Source: an uncultured Clostridia bacterium (lineage in GTDB: Bacteria; Bacillota; Clostridia; Peptostreptococcales; Anaerovoracaceae). Taken from it: DNA of 41,034 nucleotides. Location: assembly GCA_944382925.1 (NCBI GenBank), contig CALWNX010000012.1:1-41034 (forward strand). The letters run 5' to 3'. Below the pieces are notes generated by a model. The model worked only from the letters and a program-made list of their open reading frames with translations. It ran no database searches and was not told where the DNA came from. The position numbers were made by a program, and so were the translations under genes. The stretch's first letter is position 1; every line of letters starts with the position of its first letter. Below, one piece after another: positions 8,395-17,678 of the stretch.

Positions 8395-8409
8395 GAATAG
8401 GAGGGAAAC

Positions 8410-8595
8410 ATGGCTAAAACATCTCTCAAGGTTAAACAGCAGAGAAAACCTAAATATTCGACTCGTGCATATACCAGATGCAGACTGTGCGGAAGACCTC
8501 ATGCTGTACTGAAAAAGTACGGAATCTGCCGTATCTGCTTCAGAGAGCTTGCTTACAAGGGAGAAATTCCGGGCGTAAGAAAAGCGAGCTGGTAA
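8410..8595 (+). CDS. rpsN: Small ribosomal subunit protein uS14, zinc-binding type
   Basis: uS14 assembles into the 30S head. This is the short 61-residue zinc form: C24, C27, C40 and C43 form two CxxC pairs (CRLC and CRIC). Such proteins are the housekeeping form in Gram-positive bacteria, where a zinc-free paralogue may replace them under zinc starvation. GGAGGG precedes the ATG. Confidence 0.96.
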   Translation: MAKTSLKVKQQRKPKYSTRAYTRCRLCGRPHAVLKKYGICRICFRELAYKGEIPGVRKASW

Positions 8596-8620
8596 TATAT
8601 AAGAAAGGAGAAACGCTCTA

Positions 8621-9019
8621 ATGACAATGACAGATCCTATAGCGGATATGCTGACTAGAATCAGGAACGCTAATACCGCGGGACACGAAACTGTAGAGAT
8701 CCCGGCTTCCAACATCAAGAAGTCGATCGCCGGGATACTCAAGGACGAAGGCTACATCGCGGATTACGAAGTGATAGAAGACAATAAGCAGGGCATGATC
8801 AAGGTCACCATGAAGTATGGCGCCCACAAGGAAAGAGTCATCAGCGGAATCAAGAAGATTTCCAAGCCGGGACTGAAGAAATATGCCAAAGCCGGCGAAG
8901 TGCCAAAGGTACTGGGAGGCCTGGGCATCGCCATCATCTCCACCTCCAAGGGAGTTATGAGCGACAAGGAAGCCAGGAAACTCGGCGTCGGCGGCGAAGT
9001 AATCTGTTATGTATGGTAG
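8621..9019 (+). CDS. rpsH: Small ribosomal subunit protein uS8
   Basis: uS8 binds the central domain of 16S rRNA. The N-terminus [17 protein letters not shown] and the C-terminal [22 protein letters not shown] are diagnostic; length is 132. The first ATG (8621) is used, 10 nt from AAAGGAG (8604-8610); a second ATG two codons on is also plausible. In E. coli uS8 represses the spc operon; no matching site was identified here. Confidence 0.95.
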   Translation: MTMTDPIADMLTRIRNANTAGHETVEIPASNIKKSIAGILKDEGYIADYEVIEDNKQGMIKVTMKYGAHKERVISGIKKISKPGLKKYAKAGEVPKVLGGLGIAIISTSKGVMSDKEARKLGVGGEVICYVW

Positions 9020-9031
9020 GAGGAACGAAGA

Positions 9032-9574
9032 ATGTCAAGAATAGGTAGAAAGCCTGTAGTTGTTCCTGCCGGCGTAGAGGTAACAGTAGACGCAAACAAT
9101 GCAGTCACTGTTAAAGGCCCTAAGGGACAGTTAACAGAGCAGATAAGCAAACTGATAAGTGTAGAAGTGGCAGACGGCGTGGTAAACGTGAGCAGAGGAA
9201 GCGACCTCAGAGAGCACAGATCACAGCACGGACTGGCCAGAACGCTGATCAACAACATGGTAACCGGCGTAACGAGCGGCTTTGAAAAGAAGCTGCAGCT
9301 GGTCGGCGTAGGTTACAAGGCGGAGAAGAAGGGCAAGACCCTGGTGCTCAGCCTCGGATATTCACATCCTGTAGAACTCGAGGATCCGGAAGGCATCACC
9401 ACCGAATGTCCGTCGGCGACAGAGGTAGTTGTCAAGGGGATCGACAAGGCAGTTGTCGGCAACTATGCGGCCAACATCAGAGCATGGAGAGAGCCTGAAC
9501 CGTACAAGGGCAAGGGTATCAAGTATGTTGACGAAGTGATCCGCAGAAAAGAAGGCAAGGCCGGTTCTAAATAA
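9032..9574 (+). CDS. rplF: Large ribosomal subunit protein uL6
   Basis: uL6 lies near the sarcin-ricin loop and factor-binding site. The duplicated fold is reflected in [10 protein letters not shown] in the first half and the C-terminal signature [21 protein letters not shown]. Length is 180 and the N-terminus [15 protein letters not shown] is standard. The ribosome site TAGGAGGA overlaps the rpsH stop. Confidence 0.96.
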   Translation: MSRIGRKPVVVPAGVEVTVDANNAVTVKGPKGQLTEQISKLISVEVADGVVNVSRGSDLREHRSQHGLARTLINNMVTGVTSGFEKKLQLVGVGYKAEKKGKTLVLSLGYSHPVELEDPEGITTECPSATEVVVKGIDKAVVGNYAANIRAWREPEPYKGKGIKYVDEVIRRKEGKAGSK

Positions 9575-9594
9575 GAGAAAGGAGTGAAGTAAAA

Positions 9595-9960
9595 ATGGCT
9601 AAAGAAAGCAGAAATGACAGACGTCTGAAAAGACACGAAAGAGTTAGAAAAGACCTTTCCGGAACTCCTGAGAAACCAAGACTTTGCGTATATAGATCCA
9701 ACAAGAACATTTCCGCTCAGATCATCGACGATGTGAACGGCGCCACGCTGGTAGCCGCTTCCTCGCTGGACAAGGAGCTGAAGTCGGAAATCGGTTACGG
9801 CGGCAACAAGGAAGCTGCCAAGAAGGTGGGCGAGGCCGTAGCCAAGAGAGCCATCGCGAAGGGCATCGAAGAGGTGTGCTTCGACAGAGGCGGTTTTCTG
9901 TATCACGGAAGAGTAGCCGAGCTGGCAGAGGGTGCCCGCGAAGCCGGATTAAAATTCTAA
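9595..9960 (+). CDS. rplR: Large ribosomal subunit protein uL18
   Basis: uL18 binds 5S rRNA together with uL5. The 121-residue protein has a basic N-terminus ([13 protein letters not shown]), the motif [18 protein letters not shown] and the C-terminal [34 protein letters not shown] lies about 9 nt before the ATG. Confidence 0.96.
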   Translation: MAKESRNDRRLKRHERVRKDLSGTPEKPRLCVYRSNKNISAQIIDDVNGATLVAASSLDKELKSEIGYGGNKEAAKKVGEAVAKRAIAKGIEEVCFDRGGFLYHGRVAELAEGAREAGLKF

Positions 9961-9975
9961 CAGGAGGAATAAGGA

Positions 9976-10479
9976 ATGCGTAATATCGTTGATGCATCCA
10001 AGCTGGACTTAAAATCAACTATCGTGAGCATCAGAAGAGTTGCCAAGACAGTTAAGGGCGGCAGGAACATGAGATTCAGCGTGACCGTAGTAGTCGGCGA
10101 CGGCAACGGTTACGTAGGCGTAGGCCTGGGCAAATCTCAGGAAATTCCTGAAGCCGTAAGGAAAGCTGAAGAAGATGCCAAGAAGAATTTAATATACGTT
10201 CCGACAGTAGGAACGACCGTACCGCACAGAAATACCGGCGTTTTCGGCGCAGGCAAGGTCCTGATCATGCCGGCTGCGCAAGGTACCGGAGTTATCGCCG
10301 GCTCCTCGGTACGTACCGTACTTGAAGCCGCCGGTATCAGAGACGTAAGAGCCAAGTCCATCGGCTCCAACAACACCGGAAACATGGCTTATGCGGCCCT
10401 GGAAGGCCTTAAGGGCATGATGACCGTAGAAAAGGTTGCCAAGCTGAGAGGCAAGACTCCGGAAGAAATCTTAGGCTAG
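9976..10479 (+). CDS. rpsE: Small ribosomal subunit protein uS5
   Basis: uS5 contributes to the mRNA entry channel and decoding fidelity. The dsRBD-like N-terminal domain shows [21 protein letters not shown], and the C-terminal domain shows [19 protein letters not shown] and [11 protein letters not shown]. Length 167 matches Gram-positive homologues. It is followed after 14 nt by rpmD, as usual. Confidence 0.96.
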   Translation: MRNIVDASKLDLKSTIVSIRRVAKTVKGGRNMRFSVTVVVGDGNGYVGVGLGKSQEIPEAVRKAEEDAKKNLIYVPTVGTTVPHRNTGVFGAGKVLIMPAAQGTGVIAGSSVRTVLEAAGIRDVRAKSIGSNNTGNMAYAALEGLKGMMTVEKVAKLRGKTPEEILG

Positions 10480-10493
10480 GAGGTAAGTCGAAA

Positions 10494-10676
10494 ATGGCAA
10501 AAATGATCAAAATCACTTTGACAAAGAGCACGATCGGCGCTTCTCCTAAGCAGAGAAAAGTCGTTGAAGCTCTGGGACTGAAGAAGATGCACCACTCGGT
10601 AGAGCTGGCTGACACTCCGCAGACTCGCGGCGCGGTAGCCAAGGTGTCACATCTTGTTACAGTAGAAGAAATATAA
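10494..10676 (+). CDS. rpmD: Large ribosomal subunit protein uL30
   Basis: This is the short bacterial uL30 (60 residues). It contains [23 protein letters not shown], covering the first strand and the conserved ribosomal contact, and ends in VKV-like [11 protein letters not shown]. It sits in standard order between rpsE and rplO. Confidence 0.95.
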   Translation: MAKMIKITLTKSTIGASPKQRKVVEALGLKKMHHSVELADTPQTRGAVAKVSHLVTVEEI

Positions 10677-10689
10677 GGAGGTGCCACAG

Positions 10690-11130
10690 ATGAAGTTACA
10701 CGAATTACATGCACCTAAGGGTGCGACAAAGGCACCGAAGAGAAAGGGCCGCGGTACCGCTACCGGACAGGGCAAGACTGCCGGCAGAGGTATGAACGGT
10801 CAGAATTCAAGATCAGGCGGCGGCGTTCGCCTGGGCTTTGAAGGCGGACAGATGCCTTTGTACAGAAGACTGCCGAAGAGAGGCTTCAATAATATCTGGG
10901 CCAAGGAGTATTCTGTAATCAATGTAGAAGATCTTAACAAGTTTGAAGCCGGCACGGTTGTGACCAGAAAGGCTCTCGAAGAGGCCGGCATGCTCAAGCA
11001 GGTAAAGGACGGCATCAAGGTGCTCGGCGAGGGAACTCTGAACGTAGCCCTGACCGTACAGGCTGAAAAATTCAGCAAGACTGCTGTAGAGAAGATCGAA
11101 GCTGCGGGAGGAAAGGCAGAGGTGATCTAG
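10690..11130 (+). CDS. rplO: Large ribosomal subunit protein uL15
   Basis: uL15 is a late 50S assembly protein with a long glycine- and arginine-rich N-terminal extension, seen as [23 protein letters not shown] start at ATG 10690 ([12 protein letters not shown]), with AAGGAGG (10675-10681) 8 nt upstream. An in-frame GTG at 10681 overlaps that site and is rejected. Length is 146 residues. Only one base separates its stop from secY. Confidence 0.95.
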   Translation: MKLHELHAPKGATKAPKRKGRGTATGQGKTAGRGMNGQNSRSGGGVRLGFEGGQMPLYRRLPKRGFNNIWAKEYSVINVEDLNKFEAGTVVTRKALEEAGMLKQVKDGIKVLGEGTLNVALTVQAEKFSKTAVEKIEAAGGKAEVI

Positions 11131-11131
11131 T

Positions 11132-12412
11132 ATGGGCATGATTAAGACGGTCGCTCAAGCTTGGAAAGTTGCAGAAATAAGATCAAAGATGATTTTTACA
11201 CTGCTGATGCTGGTCGTGTTCCGTATCGGATCTAACATTCCGGTACCGAACATCGACAGAGCAGTGTTGGCGCAGATGTTCACCGGAGATGCAGGTCTGT
11301 TCGATCTGTTCGACCTGTTTTCCGGCGGAGCATTCAGTAATTTTACAATTTTCGCATTGAGTATCACGCCATACATCACCGCGTCGATCATCGTACAGCT
11401 TCTGGGAATGGCCTTCCCTTACTTCCAGCGTCTGGCTCAGTCCGGAACCGAGGGACGCAAGAAGATGGCGCAGATTACACGTTATCTGACGGTAGTGCTT
11501 GGTCTGATCCAGGCAGTCGGACTGACGGTAGGTCTCTTCCGCGAGGCCGTTGTAGACAGGAGCGTATTCTCAATCATTCTGATGGTACTGGTGCTGACTG
11601 CCGGTACGGCCTTCCTGATGTGGCTGGGCGAGCAGATCAACGACAAGGGTGTCGGCAACGGCATCTCCCTGATCATCTTCGCCGGTATCGTCGCCAGGAT
11701 CCCGAGCGGCATCAGAAGCCTGTTCACCAGCGTTGAGGCCGGAACTATCAGCATCATCACGCTGATCATCTTCGCGATCCTCGCCGTGCTGGTTATCGCC
11801 GGCGTAGTGCTGATCCAGGAAGGTCAGAGAAGAGTGCCTGTACAGTATGCCAAGAGAGTAGTGGGCAGAAAGATGTACGGCGGACAGTCCACCCACATTC
11901 CTGTAAAGGTGAATCAGTCCGGAGTTATTCCGATCATCTTCGCGCTGTCGCTTTTGCAGTTCCCGCTGACGATCACTTACTTCTTCCCGGATTCGGGCTT
12001 TACCGAATGGGTGACCAAGTGGCTGTCGCCAGCCGGAAACCCGGGTGTCTGGGTATACGGAGTGTTCAACGTGCTGCTGATCATCGCCTTTACTTACTTC
12101 TATACGGGAGCCACCTTCAATCCTGTGGATGTGGCTAACAACATGAAGGCCAACGGAGGCTTTATTCCGGGCATCAGACCGGGTAAGGCCACCGAGGAAT
12201 ATTTACAGAAGGTAGTGTCGAGAATCACCATAGTGGGAGCTATTTTCCTGGCCGTTATCGCCACCCTGCCGACAATCCTCAGCGTAGTAACGCCGCTGAG
12301 CCTGCATTTCGGCGGCACCTCACTTCTGATCGCAGTCGGCGTAGCGCTGGATACGGTGAGACAGCTCGAAAATCAGATGCTGATGAGAAATTATCAGGGA
12401 TTCCTGAAGTAA
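11132..12412 (+). CDS. secY: Preprotein translocase subunit SecY
   Basis: SecY is the protein-conducting channel of the Sec translocon in the cytoplasmic membrane, partnering SecE, SecG and SecA or the ribosome. The 426-residue sequence has about ten hydrophobic helices. It carries the conserved GIMPYI-type segment as LSITPYITASIIVQLL (near residue 74), GVGNGISLIIFAGI and the C-terminal MLMRNYQGFLK. The GAGGTGAT ribosome site lies inside the end of rplO, suggesting coupling. The position between rplO and adk is the standard spc order. Confidence 0.97.
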   Translation: MGMIKTVAQAWKVAEIRSKMIFTLLMLVVFRIGSNIPVPNIDRAVLAQMFTGDAGLFDLFDLFSGGAFSNFTIFALSITPYITASIIVQLLGMAFPYFQRLAQSGTEGRKKMAQITRYLTVVLGLIQAVGLTVGLFREAVVDRSVFSIILMVLVLTAGTAFLMWLGEQINDKGVGNGISLIIFAGIVARIPSGIRSLFTSVEAGTISIITLIIFAILAVLVIAGVVLIQEGQRRVPVQYAKRVVGRKMYGGQSTHIPVKVNQSGVIPIIFALSLLQFPLTITYFFPDSGFTEWVTKWLSPAGNPGVWVYGVFNVLLIIAFTYFYTGATFNPVDVANNMKANGGFIPGIRPGKATEEYLQKVVSRITIVGAIFLAVIATLPTILSVVTPLSLHFGGTSLLIAVGVALDTVRQLENQMLMRNYQGFLK

Positions 12413-12426
12413 GAGGAGATGGTAAA

Positions 12427-13074
12427 ATGCTGAGAACGATATTGCTCGGACCGCCGGGAGCCGGCAAAGGCACGCAGGCGGCCAAGATCGTTGAGAAATA
12501 TAAGATTCCACATATTTCCACCGGAGACATTTTCCGCGATAACATCAAAAGGGGAACGGAGCTCGGCAAAAAGGCACAGGAATACATGAACCGCGGCGAG
12601 CTCGTGCCGGATGATCTGGTGATCGAGATCGCCACCGACAGGCTGCTTGCCGACGACTGCAAGGACGGCTTCCTGCTGGACGGCTTTCCGCGCACCGTAT
12701 ATCAGGCAGAAAAGCTGGATGAGTTTCTCGCCTCCCGCGGCGGCAGGATCGATCACGTCATCGACATCGCCGTGGACAAAGACGAGCTCATGAGCCGTCT
12801 GACCGGCAGAAGAGTCTGCAAGGCCTGCGGCGCCAGCTACCATGTAGTCAACATCCCTCCTAAAAAGGAAGGCGTGTGCGACGTATGCGGCGGCGAGCTG
12901 ATCCAGAGAGCTGACGACAACGCCGAGACTGTGGCCAACAGAATAGAAGTTTATGAAGCGCAGACGATGCCGCTGATCGCATATTACGAGAAGGCCGGCA
13001 ACATTTCGCACATAGACGGGGCGACAGGTCTTGACAGTGTCTTCGCTGACATCGTACAGGCGCTGGGTGAATAA
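12427..13074 (+). CDS. adk: Adenylate kinase, zinc-containing LID type
   Basis: Adenylate kinase converts ATP plus AMP to two ADP in the cytoplasm. The P-loop GPPGAGKGT is at 8-16, the AMP-binding HISTGDIFR near 29-37 and LDGFPRT at 84-90. The LID domain has four cysteines (C131, C134, C151, C154) that would bind zinc, as in Gram-positive enzymes. Length is 215. It lies between secY and map, two nt before the map start. Confidence 0.97.
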   Translation: MLRTILLGPPGAGKGTQAAKIVEKYKIPHISTGDIFRDNIKRGTELGKKAQEYMNRGELVPDDLVIEIATDRLLADDCKDGFLLDGFPRTVYQAEKLDEFLASRGGRIDHVIDIAVDKDELMSRLTGRRVCKACGASYHVVNIPPKKEGVCDVCGGELIQRADDNAETVANRIEVYEAQTMPLIAYYEKAGNISHIDGATGLDSVFADIVQALGE

Positions 13075-13076
13075 AC

Positions 13077-13823
13077 ATGATCATCATCAAATCCAGGCAG
13101 GAGATCGAATTGATGCGCGAGGCCGGCAAGGTAACGGCCCTGATCCTTGCGGAGCTTGGGAACGTCATCAAGCCGGGCATCAGCACGCTGGATATAGACC
13201 GCTTTGTTGAGAAGGTCGTCAAAGAACATCACATGACTGCCGCCGAAAAGGGTTACTGCGGTTATCCGGCCAACGTCTGCGTGTCCGTCAACGAAGAGGT
13301 GGTGCACGGCATACCGAGCAGAAAACGCCTCCTCCGCGAGGGAGACATAGTCAGCGTTGACCTGGTCGTAGAGCACAAAGGCTACATGGCGGACGCGGCG
13401 CGCACCTATGCGGTAGGCAGGGTGAGCGAAGAAGCATCGCGCCTGATAGAAACGGCGGAGAAAGCTTTCTTCAACGGCATCGGCTTCGCCAGAGAGGGGT
13501 GCAGGTTATCTGACATCTCGCACGCGATTCAGACGACCGTTGAAAGCGCAGGCTTCGGCGTTATCAGGGATTTCGTCGGACACGGTATCGGCAGTGAAAT
13601 GCACGAGGATCCGCAGATTCCCAACTACGGGCGGCCGGGCAGAGGACCGCGCCTGCAGCGCGGCATGACGCTGGCCATTGAGCCCATGATCACGCAGGGG
13701 TCTTACGAGATCGATGTTCTCGCTGACGACTGGACGGCCGTCACCGTAGACGGCGGGCTGGCGGCGCATTATGAAAACACTGTTGTCATAACTGATGGTG
13801 AGCCTGAGCTGCTTACCTTGTAA
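13077..13823 (+). CDS. map: Type I methionine aminopeptidase
   Basis: The enzyme removes the initiator methionine from nascent proteins. The five metal ligands of the pita-bread fold are present: D95, D106, H169, E202 and E233, plus the catalytic H78 in VVHGIP. Length 248 is typical of the short bacterial form without an N-terminal extension. The ribosome site lies inside the end of adk. The next gene is infA; the KOW-domain gene that sometimes intervenes in Bacillota is absent. Confidence 0.96.
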   Translation: MIIIKSRQEIELMREAGKVTALILAELGNVIKPGISTLDIDRFVEKVVKEHHMTAAEKGYCGYPANVCVSVNEEVVHGIPSRKRLLREGDIVSVDLVVEHKGYMADAARTYAVGRVSEEASRLIETAEKAFFNGIGFAREGCRLSDISHAIQTTVESAGFGVIRDFVGHGIGSEMHEDPQIPNYGRPGRGPRLQRGMTLAIEPMITQGSYEIDVLADDWTAVTVDGGLAAHYENTVVITDGEPELLTL

Positions 13824-13845
13824 TGTGAAGAAGGAGTTTTGATTT

Positions 13846-14064
13846 ATGGCGAAGAAAGACGTCATCGAAGCGATGGGAACTGTTGTCGACGCCCAGCCGA
13901 ACGCCATGTTCAAGGTCAAGCTGGATAACGGTTTCGAAGTGCTCGCGCACATTTCGGGAAAAATTAGGATGAACTATATCAGGATTCTCCCAGGAGACAA
14001 GGTAAGAGTAGAGCTTTCACCATACGATCTGACCAGAGGAAGGATCACCTGGAGAGACAAATAG
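13846..14064 (+). CDS. infA: Translation initiation factor IF-1
   Basis: IF-1 binds the 30S A-site during initiation. The 72-residue OB-fold protein has [22 protein letters not shown] and the C-terminal GRITWRDK, both near-invariant features. GAAGGAG precedes the ATG by about 9 nt. It is followed by rpmJ, as in other Gram-positive spc/alpha operons. Confidence 0.97.
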   Translation: MAKKDVIEAMGTVVDAQPNAMFKVKLDNGFEVLAHISGKIRMNYIRILPGDKVRVELSPYDLTRGRITWRDK

Positions 14065-14094
14065 AGGCCGGCGGTTTTCCGCGGCAGACAGTAG

Positions 14095-14220
<126 letters not shown>

Positions 14221-14349
14221 AAAAATCAGCAATACGGCCGGCGCCGGGACACCGGGACCGCGCTGCAAAAGGCCGTTTCAATCAAATTAAAAGATCCTGT
14301 CTATATCGCACCCGGAGAAGCGACGGAAGATGGGGGAAGGAGAAAAAGT
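14221..14349. other. 129-nt spacer before rpsM
   Basis: The spacer between rpmJ and rpsM is longer than most others in the operon. ACGGCC (14234-14239) and GGCCGT (14272-14277) could close a GC-rich stem-loop. No convincing promoter or T-run is visible, so it is probably transcribed leader of the alpha section. Confidence 0.4.
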
Positions 14350-14724
14350 ATGGCTCGTATAGCCGGAGTTGACTTACCAAGAGAAAAAAGAGTAGAAATC
14401 GGTTTGACCTACATCTATGGTATTGGTAAACCAACCGCGCAGGAGATCCTCAAGAAAGCAGGCGTAAACCCTGACACCAGAGTCAAGGACCTGACCGAGG
14501 ATGAGGCCGGCGCAATCAGAAAAATCATTGACGCAGAATATGTGGTAGAGGGCGATCTGAGAAGAGAGGTTTCTCTGAACATCAAGAGACTGATGGAGAT
14601 CGGCAGCTACAGAGGTATCAGACACAGAAGAGGTCTGCCTGTAAGAGGACAGAAAACCAAGACCAACGCCAGAACGCGCAAGGGTCCGAAGAAGACTGTC
14701 GGCAGAAAGAAAAAAGCTAAGTAA
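14350..14724 (+). CDS. rpsM: Small ribosomal subunit protein uS13
   Basis: uS13 occupies the 30S head and forms intersubunit bridges with uL5. The start [21 protein letters not shown] and the C-terminal motif [22 protein letters not shown] are diagnostic. Length is 124, with a lysine-rich tail. GGGGGAAGGAG lies upstream of the ATG. Confidence 0.97.
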   Translation: MARIAGVDLPREKRVEIGLTYIYGIGKPTAQEILKKAGVNPDTRVKDLTEDEAGAIRKIIDAEYVVEGDLRREVSLNIKRLMEIGSYRGIRHRRGLPVRGQKTKTNARTRKGPKKTVGRKKKAK

Positions 14725-14739
14725 AGGAGGTATGGAGTA

Positions 14740-15138
14740 ATGGCTAAAACTGTGAAAAAAGCAGTAAGAAAAAAGAGAAGAGAACGCAAGAACATTGAAA
14801 AAGGCCAGGCACATATCCAGTCCACCTTTAACAATACTTTAGTTACTCTTACGGATATGGAGGGCAACGCGCTTTCATGGTCCAGCGCCGGTTCCCTCGG
14901 ATTCAAGGGATCGAGAAAATCCACCCCGTTCGCAGCGCAGATGGCCGCCGAGGAAGCCGCCAAGGGCGCGATGGAACACGGTTTAAAGACAGTAGAAGTT
15001 TACGTAAAGGGCCCGGGCTCCGGCAGAGAAGCAGCCATCAGAGCGCTGCAGACAGCGGGACTTGATATTACCATGATCAAGGACATCACTCCTATCCCGC
15101 ACAACGGATGCCGTCCGCCAAAGAGAAGAAGAGTCTAA
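14740..15138 (+). CDS. rpsK: Small ribosomal subunit protein uS11
   Basis: uS11 forms part of the platform near the E-site mRNA. The 132-residue protein has [15 protein letters not shown] near residue 26 and the C-terminal [14 protein letters not shown]. The asparagine-glycine pair where isoaspartate forms in E. coli S11 is present in that motif. rpsD follows after 21 nt. Confidence 0.97.
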   Translation: MAKTVKKAVRKKRRERKNIEKGQAHIQSTFNNTLVTLTDMEGNALSWSSAGSLGFKGSRKSTPFAAQMAAEEAAKGAMEHGLKTVEVYVKGPGSGREAAIRALQTAGLDITMIKDITPIPHNGCRPPKRRRV

Positions 15139-15159
15139 GGGAAAGGAGGAGTTATTCAA

Positions 15160-15780
15160 ATGGCAAGATATACAGATGCAAACTGCAAACTGTGCAAAAG
15201 AGAAGGTCAGAAGCTCTTCCTGAAGGGCGAAAGATGCTACAGCACCAAGTGTGCGCTTGAAAGAAGAAATTACGCTCCTGGACAGCACGGCCAGGCCAGA
15301 AAGAAACAGTCCGAGTACGCTACTCAGCTGAGAGAAAAGCAGAAGGCCAAGAGATTCTACGGTGTGCCTGAGGTACAGTTCAGAAACCTCTTCGACAAGG
15401 CTGCTCAGAGACAGGGCAAGACCGGTGACAACCTGCTGATCATGCTCGAGACCAGACTCGACAACGTAGTGTTCAGACTGGGCTTTGCCGCTTCCAGAAA
15501 GGAAGCCAGACAGCTGGTAACCCACGGACATTTCACCGTTAACGGCAAGAAGGCCAACATTCCTTCCATGGAAGTAAAGGCCGGCGACGTGATCAGAGTA
15601 AAGGAAAGAAGCCAGAGCTCGCCTAAGTTCAAGGAAATCAAGGAAATGTCCATCACCGTTCCTTCCTGGATGAGCGTAGACGTTGATAAATTGGAAGGTA
15701 AAGTCGTTGCGCTGCCAAGAAGAGAAGAAATCGATACTCCGATTGCAGAGCACCTGATCGTCGAGTTGTACTCCAAGTAA
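15160..15780 (+). CDS. rpsD: Small ribosomal subunit protein uS4, zinc-binding type
   Basis: uS4 initiates 30S assembly. The N-terminal domain carries four cysteines (C9, C12, C26, C31) of the zinc-binding form. A C-terminal S4 domain includes [22 protein letters not shown] and [14 protein letters not shown]. Length is 206. In Bacillus the gene is unlinked to the alpha operon and autoregulated; here it lies between rpsK and rpoA, the ancestral order. Confidence 0.96.
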   Translation: MARYTDANCKLCKREGQKLFLKGERCYSTKCALERRNYAPGQHGQARKKQSEYATQLREKQKAKRFYGVPEVQFRNLFDKAAQRQGKTGDNLLIMLETRLDNVVFRLGFAASRKEARQLVTHGHFTVNGKKANIPSMEVKAGDVIRVKERSQSSPKFKEIKEMSITVPSWMSVDVDKLEGKVVALPRREEIDTPIAEHLIVELYSK

Positions 15781-15837
15781 TAGTGCCGCGTGCTAAAAAC
15801 GTGCATTTTACACTTGGAATGAAAGGGAGGGTTTTGA

Positions 15838-16782
15838 GTGATAGAAATCGAAAAACCAACAATCAGCAAGTCTGTTGACGAAGATGGCTGCTACGGCAAG
15901 TTCGTCGTTGAGCCTCTGGAAAGAGGCTACGGCACGACTCTGGGAAATGCCCTGAGAAGAATCCTTCTCAGCTCCCTTCCAGGTGCAGCCGTTACATCAG
16001 TTAAAATCGACGGCATACTTCACGAGTTCTCAACGATACCGGGAGTAAAAGAAGACGTAACAGAGATCATCCTGAACCTGAAGAAGCTCGCAGTCAGACT
16101 GGAAGGCGAAAACACCAAGAGAGCGATCATCAACGCCGTAGGCCCGAAAGAGGTGACGGCGGCGGACATCATCGGAGATTCGGACATCGAGATTTTCAAT
16201 CCTGATCTGCACATCGCCACGCTGGAAGAAAACGCCACCCTGGTCATGGAAATCAACCTGGCCAGAGGCAGGGGCTACGTGCCTGCCGAGCAGAACAAGA
16301 CGGAGAGTACTCCGATTTCAGTGATCCCTGTGGATTCGATATTCACTCCGGTCAGAAAGGTCAACTTTACGGTAGAAAACACCAGAGTAGGTCAGGTAAC
16401 TGACTACGATAAACTGGTGCTAGAAATCTGGACCGACGGCTCCATCACCCCGGAAGAGGGCGTGTCCATCGGCGCCAAGATCATGCAGGAGCATCTGAAC
16501 CTGTTCATCCAGCTGACCGACGCGACAGGCGCCATGGAGATCATGGTTGAGAAGGAAGAAGACCAGAAGGAAAAAGCTCTGGAGATGACGATCGAAGAGC
16601 TCGAGCTTTCGGTGCGTTCCTTCAACTGCCTCAAGAGAGCGGCCATCAATACCGTTGAAGAGCTGACGCAGAAGACCGAGGAGGATATGATGAAAGTCAG
16701 AAACCTCGGCAAGAAGTCTCTCGACGAAGTCAAGGCCAAATTGGAAGAGCTTGGCCTCAGCCTGAAACCAAGCGATGACTAA
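15838..16782 (+). CDS. rpoA: DNA-directed RNA polymerase subunit alpha
   Basis: Alpha dimerises to seed RNA polymerase assembly, and its C-terminal domain contacts UP elements and activators. The N-terminal domain has [20 protein letters not shown] and PGAAVTS. The C-terminal domain (about 245-314) has [16 protein letters not shown] and [16 protein letters not shown]. Length is 314. The start is GTG at 15838, with AAAGGGAGG (15822-15830) 7 nt upstream. A 57-nt spacer separates it from rpsD. Confidence 0.97.
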   Translation: MIEIEKPTISKSVDEDGCYGKFVVEPLERGYGTTLGNALRRILLSSLPGAAVTSVKIDGILHEFSTIPGVKEDVTEIILNLKKLAVRLEGENTKRAIINAVGPKEVTAADIIGDSDIEIFNPDLHIATLEENATLVMEINLARGRGYVPAEQNKTESTPISVIPVDSIFTPVRKVNFTVENTRVGQVTDYDKLVLEIWTDGSITPEEGVSIGAKIMQEHLNLFIQLTDATGAMEIMVEKEEDQKEKALEMTIEELELSVRSFNCLKRAAINTVEELTQKTEEDMMKVRNLGKKSLDEVKAKLEELGLSLKPSDD

Positions 16783-16806
16783 TCCGCAAGAAAGGAGAAT
16801 CTTTAA

Positions 16807-17148
16807 ATGCCAGGATACAGAAAACTGGGCAGACCTTCGGCTCACAGAAAATCGATGCTGAGAAACCTCGTTACTGACCTGTTCAGAGAGGGCAGAATCC
16901 AGACCACCGATTGCAGAGCCAAGGAAGCCAGAAGAATAGCAGAAAAAATGATTACGTTGGCAAAGCGCGGCGACCTCCACGCCAGGAGACAGGTGCTCGA
17001 ATTCGTATTCGACGAGTCCGTAGTTGCCAAGCTGTTCGACGAGATCGCGCCGGGCTACGATGACAGAAACGGCGGTTACACCAGAATTCTCAAGCTCGGA
17101 CCTCGCCAGGGCGACAACGCCGAGGTCGTATTCTTGGAGCTGGTATAG
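16807..17148 (+). CDS. rplQ: Large ribosomal subunit protein bL17
   Basis: bL17 lies near the exit tunnel. The 113-residue sequence begins [22 protein letters not shown] and ends in [25 protein letters not shown], both typical. It is the last gene of the superoperon, followed by a terminator. The ecf transporter, truA, rplM and rpsI genes that often follow in Bacillota are not present. Confidence 0.96.
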   Translation: MPGYRKLGRPSAHRKSMLRNLVTDLFREGRIQTTDCRAKEARRIAEKMITLAKRGDLHARRQVLEFVFDESVVAKLFDEIAPGYDDRNGGYTRILKLGPRQGDNAEVVFLELV

Positions 17149-17191
17149 TCACAGTCGTCGCTACAGACGGCGTGCCAATATATTTCAACAC

Positions 17192-17239
17192 AAAGGGCGT
17201 CATGCGCAAACCTTAAGGAGAAGCGCAGCGCCCTTTTTT
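17192..17239 (+). terminator. Intrinsic terminator of the ribosomal operon
   Basis: AAAGGGCG (17192-17199) pairs with CGCCCTTT (17229-17236), and GCGC (17204-17207) with GCGC (17223-17226). The T-run spans 17234-17239. It starts 43 nt after the rplQ stop. Confidence 0.8.
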
Positions 17240-17285
17240 CGTGCCTTCCACCGCATTCTCAACTTTCTCGATCAGAGCGGCTTTT

Positions 17286-17494
17286 CAAGATGAATTTTGC
17301 AAAAAAAATCACCTCACTTCAGCAAAATAAAGGTCCTGCAAGTTGAAAAACGGTTCGTTGCTGAGTTTTTTTATAAATTTTCAAGATTTGAACAGGGAAA
17401 ATCTTTACTTTGGCAAATGTCTGCGAGCCTTTTCAACTTGTGGCCCGCCGCTTATGGGCAAAGGAGGAGAAAATTTTTGCAAAAATCATCTTGG
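17286..17494. repeat. Copy B of the ~208-bp terminal-inverted-repeat element
   Basis: The ends CAAGATGAATTTTGCA (17286-17301) and TGCAAAAATCATCTTG (17479-17494) are inverted repeats matching at 15 of 16 positions. The inner pair is CAAGTTGAAAA (17339-17349) and TTTTCAACTTG (17430-17440), an exact reverse complement. Copy A is at 65-272 in the same orientation. Open frames across it (17297-17579) are low-complexity and are not called as genes. The rest of 17240-17589 shows no gene. Confidence 0.7.
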
Positions 17495-17589
17495 CAAGAA
17501 TCAAATTTCCGATAAGTGGAGAATTAAGCCAAAAGTAAGATGCTGTCAAAAGAAAAAAACTTTTGTGACTAAAATATAAGAAAACCGTA

Positions 17590-17619
17590 TTGACAAACAG
17601 TGCACTATTATAGTATATA
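17590..17619 (+). promoter_or_regulatory. Promoter of the accessory amino-acid cluster
   Basis: TTGACA (17590-17595) and TATATA (17614-17619) are separated by 18 bp. An alternative -10, TATAGT (17609-17614), would be too close (13 bp). The start would be near 17626, giving a leader of about 50 nt before the aminotransferase gene. Confidence 0.65.
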
Positions 17620-17635
17620 TAAATTGTATACCGAA

Positions 17636-17647
17636 ATTGTGCACAAT
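17636..17647. promoter_or_regulatory. Candidate operator palindrome ATTGTGCACAAT
   Basis: A perfect 12-bp palindrome lies just downstream of the predicted transcription start, in a typical repressor position. A related half-site ATTGTATAC (17623-17631) precedes it. The GntR-family gene at 22926 is a plausible binder, but the same palindrome is not seen before that gene. Confidence 0.45.
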
Positions 17648-17678
17648 CAAATGCGGTCAGAAAGGAAGTGATCAAAGT

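Noticed and set aside
17297..17579. Two overlapping plus-strand frames downstream of rplQ
   Set aside because: They read through foldback element B and have no family-like sequence.
17620..17678. T-box or amino-acid riboswitch before the aminotransferase
   Set aside because: The leader is about 50 nt and lacks T-box or other known aptamer motifs.
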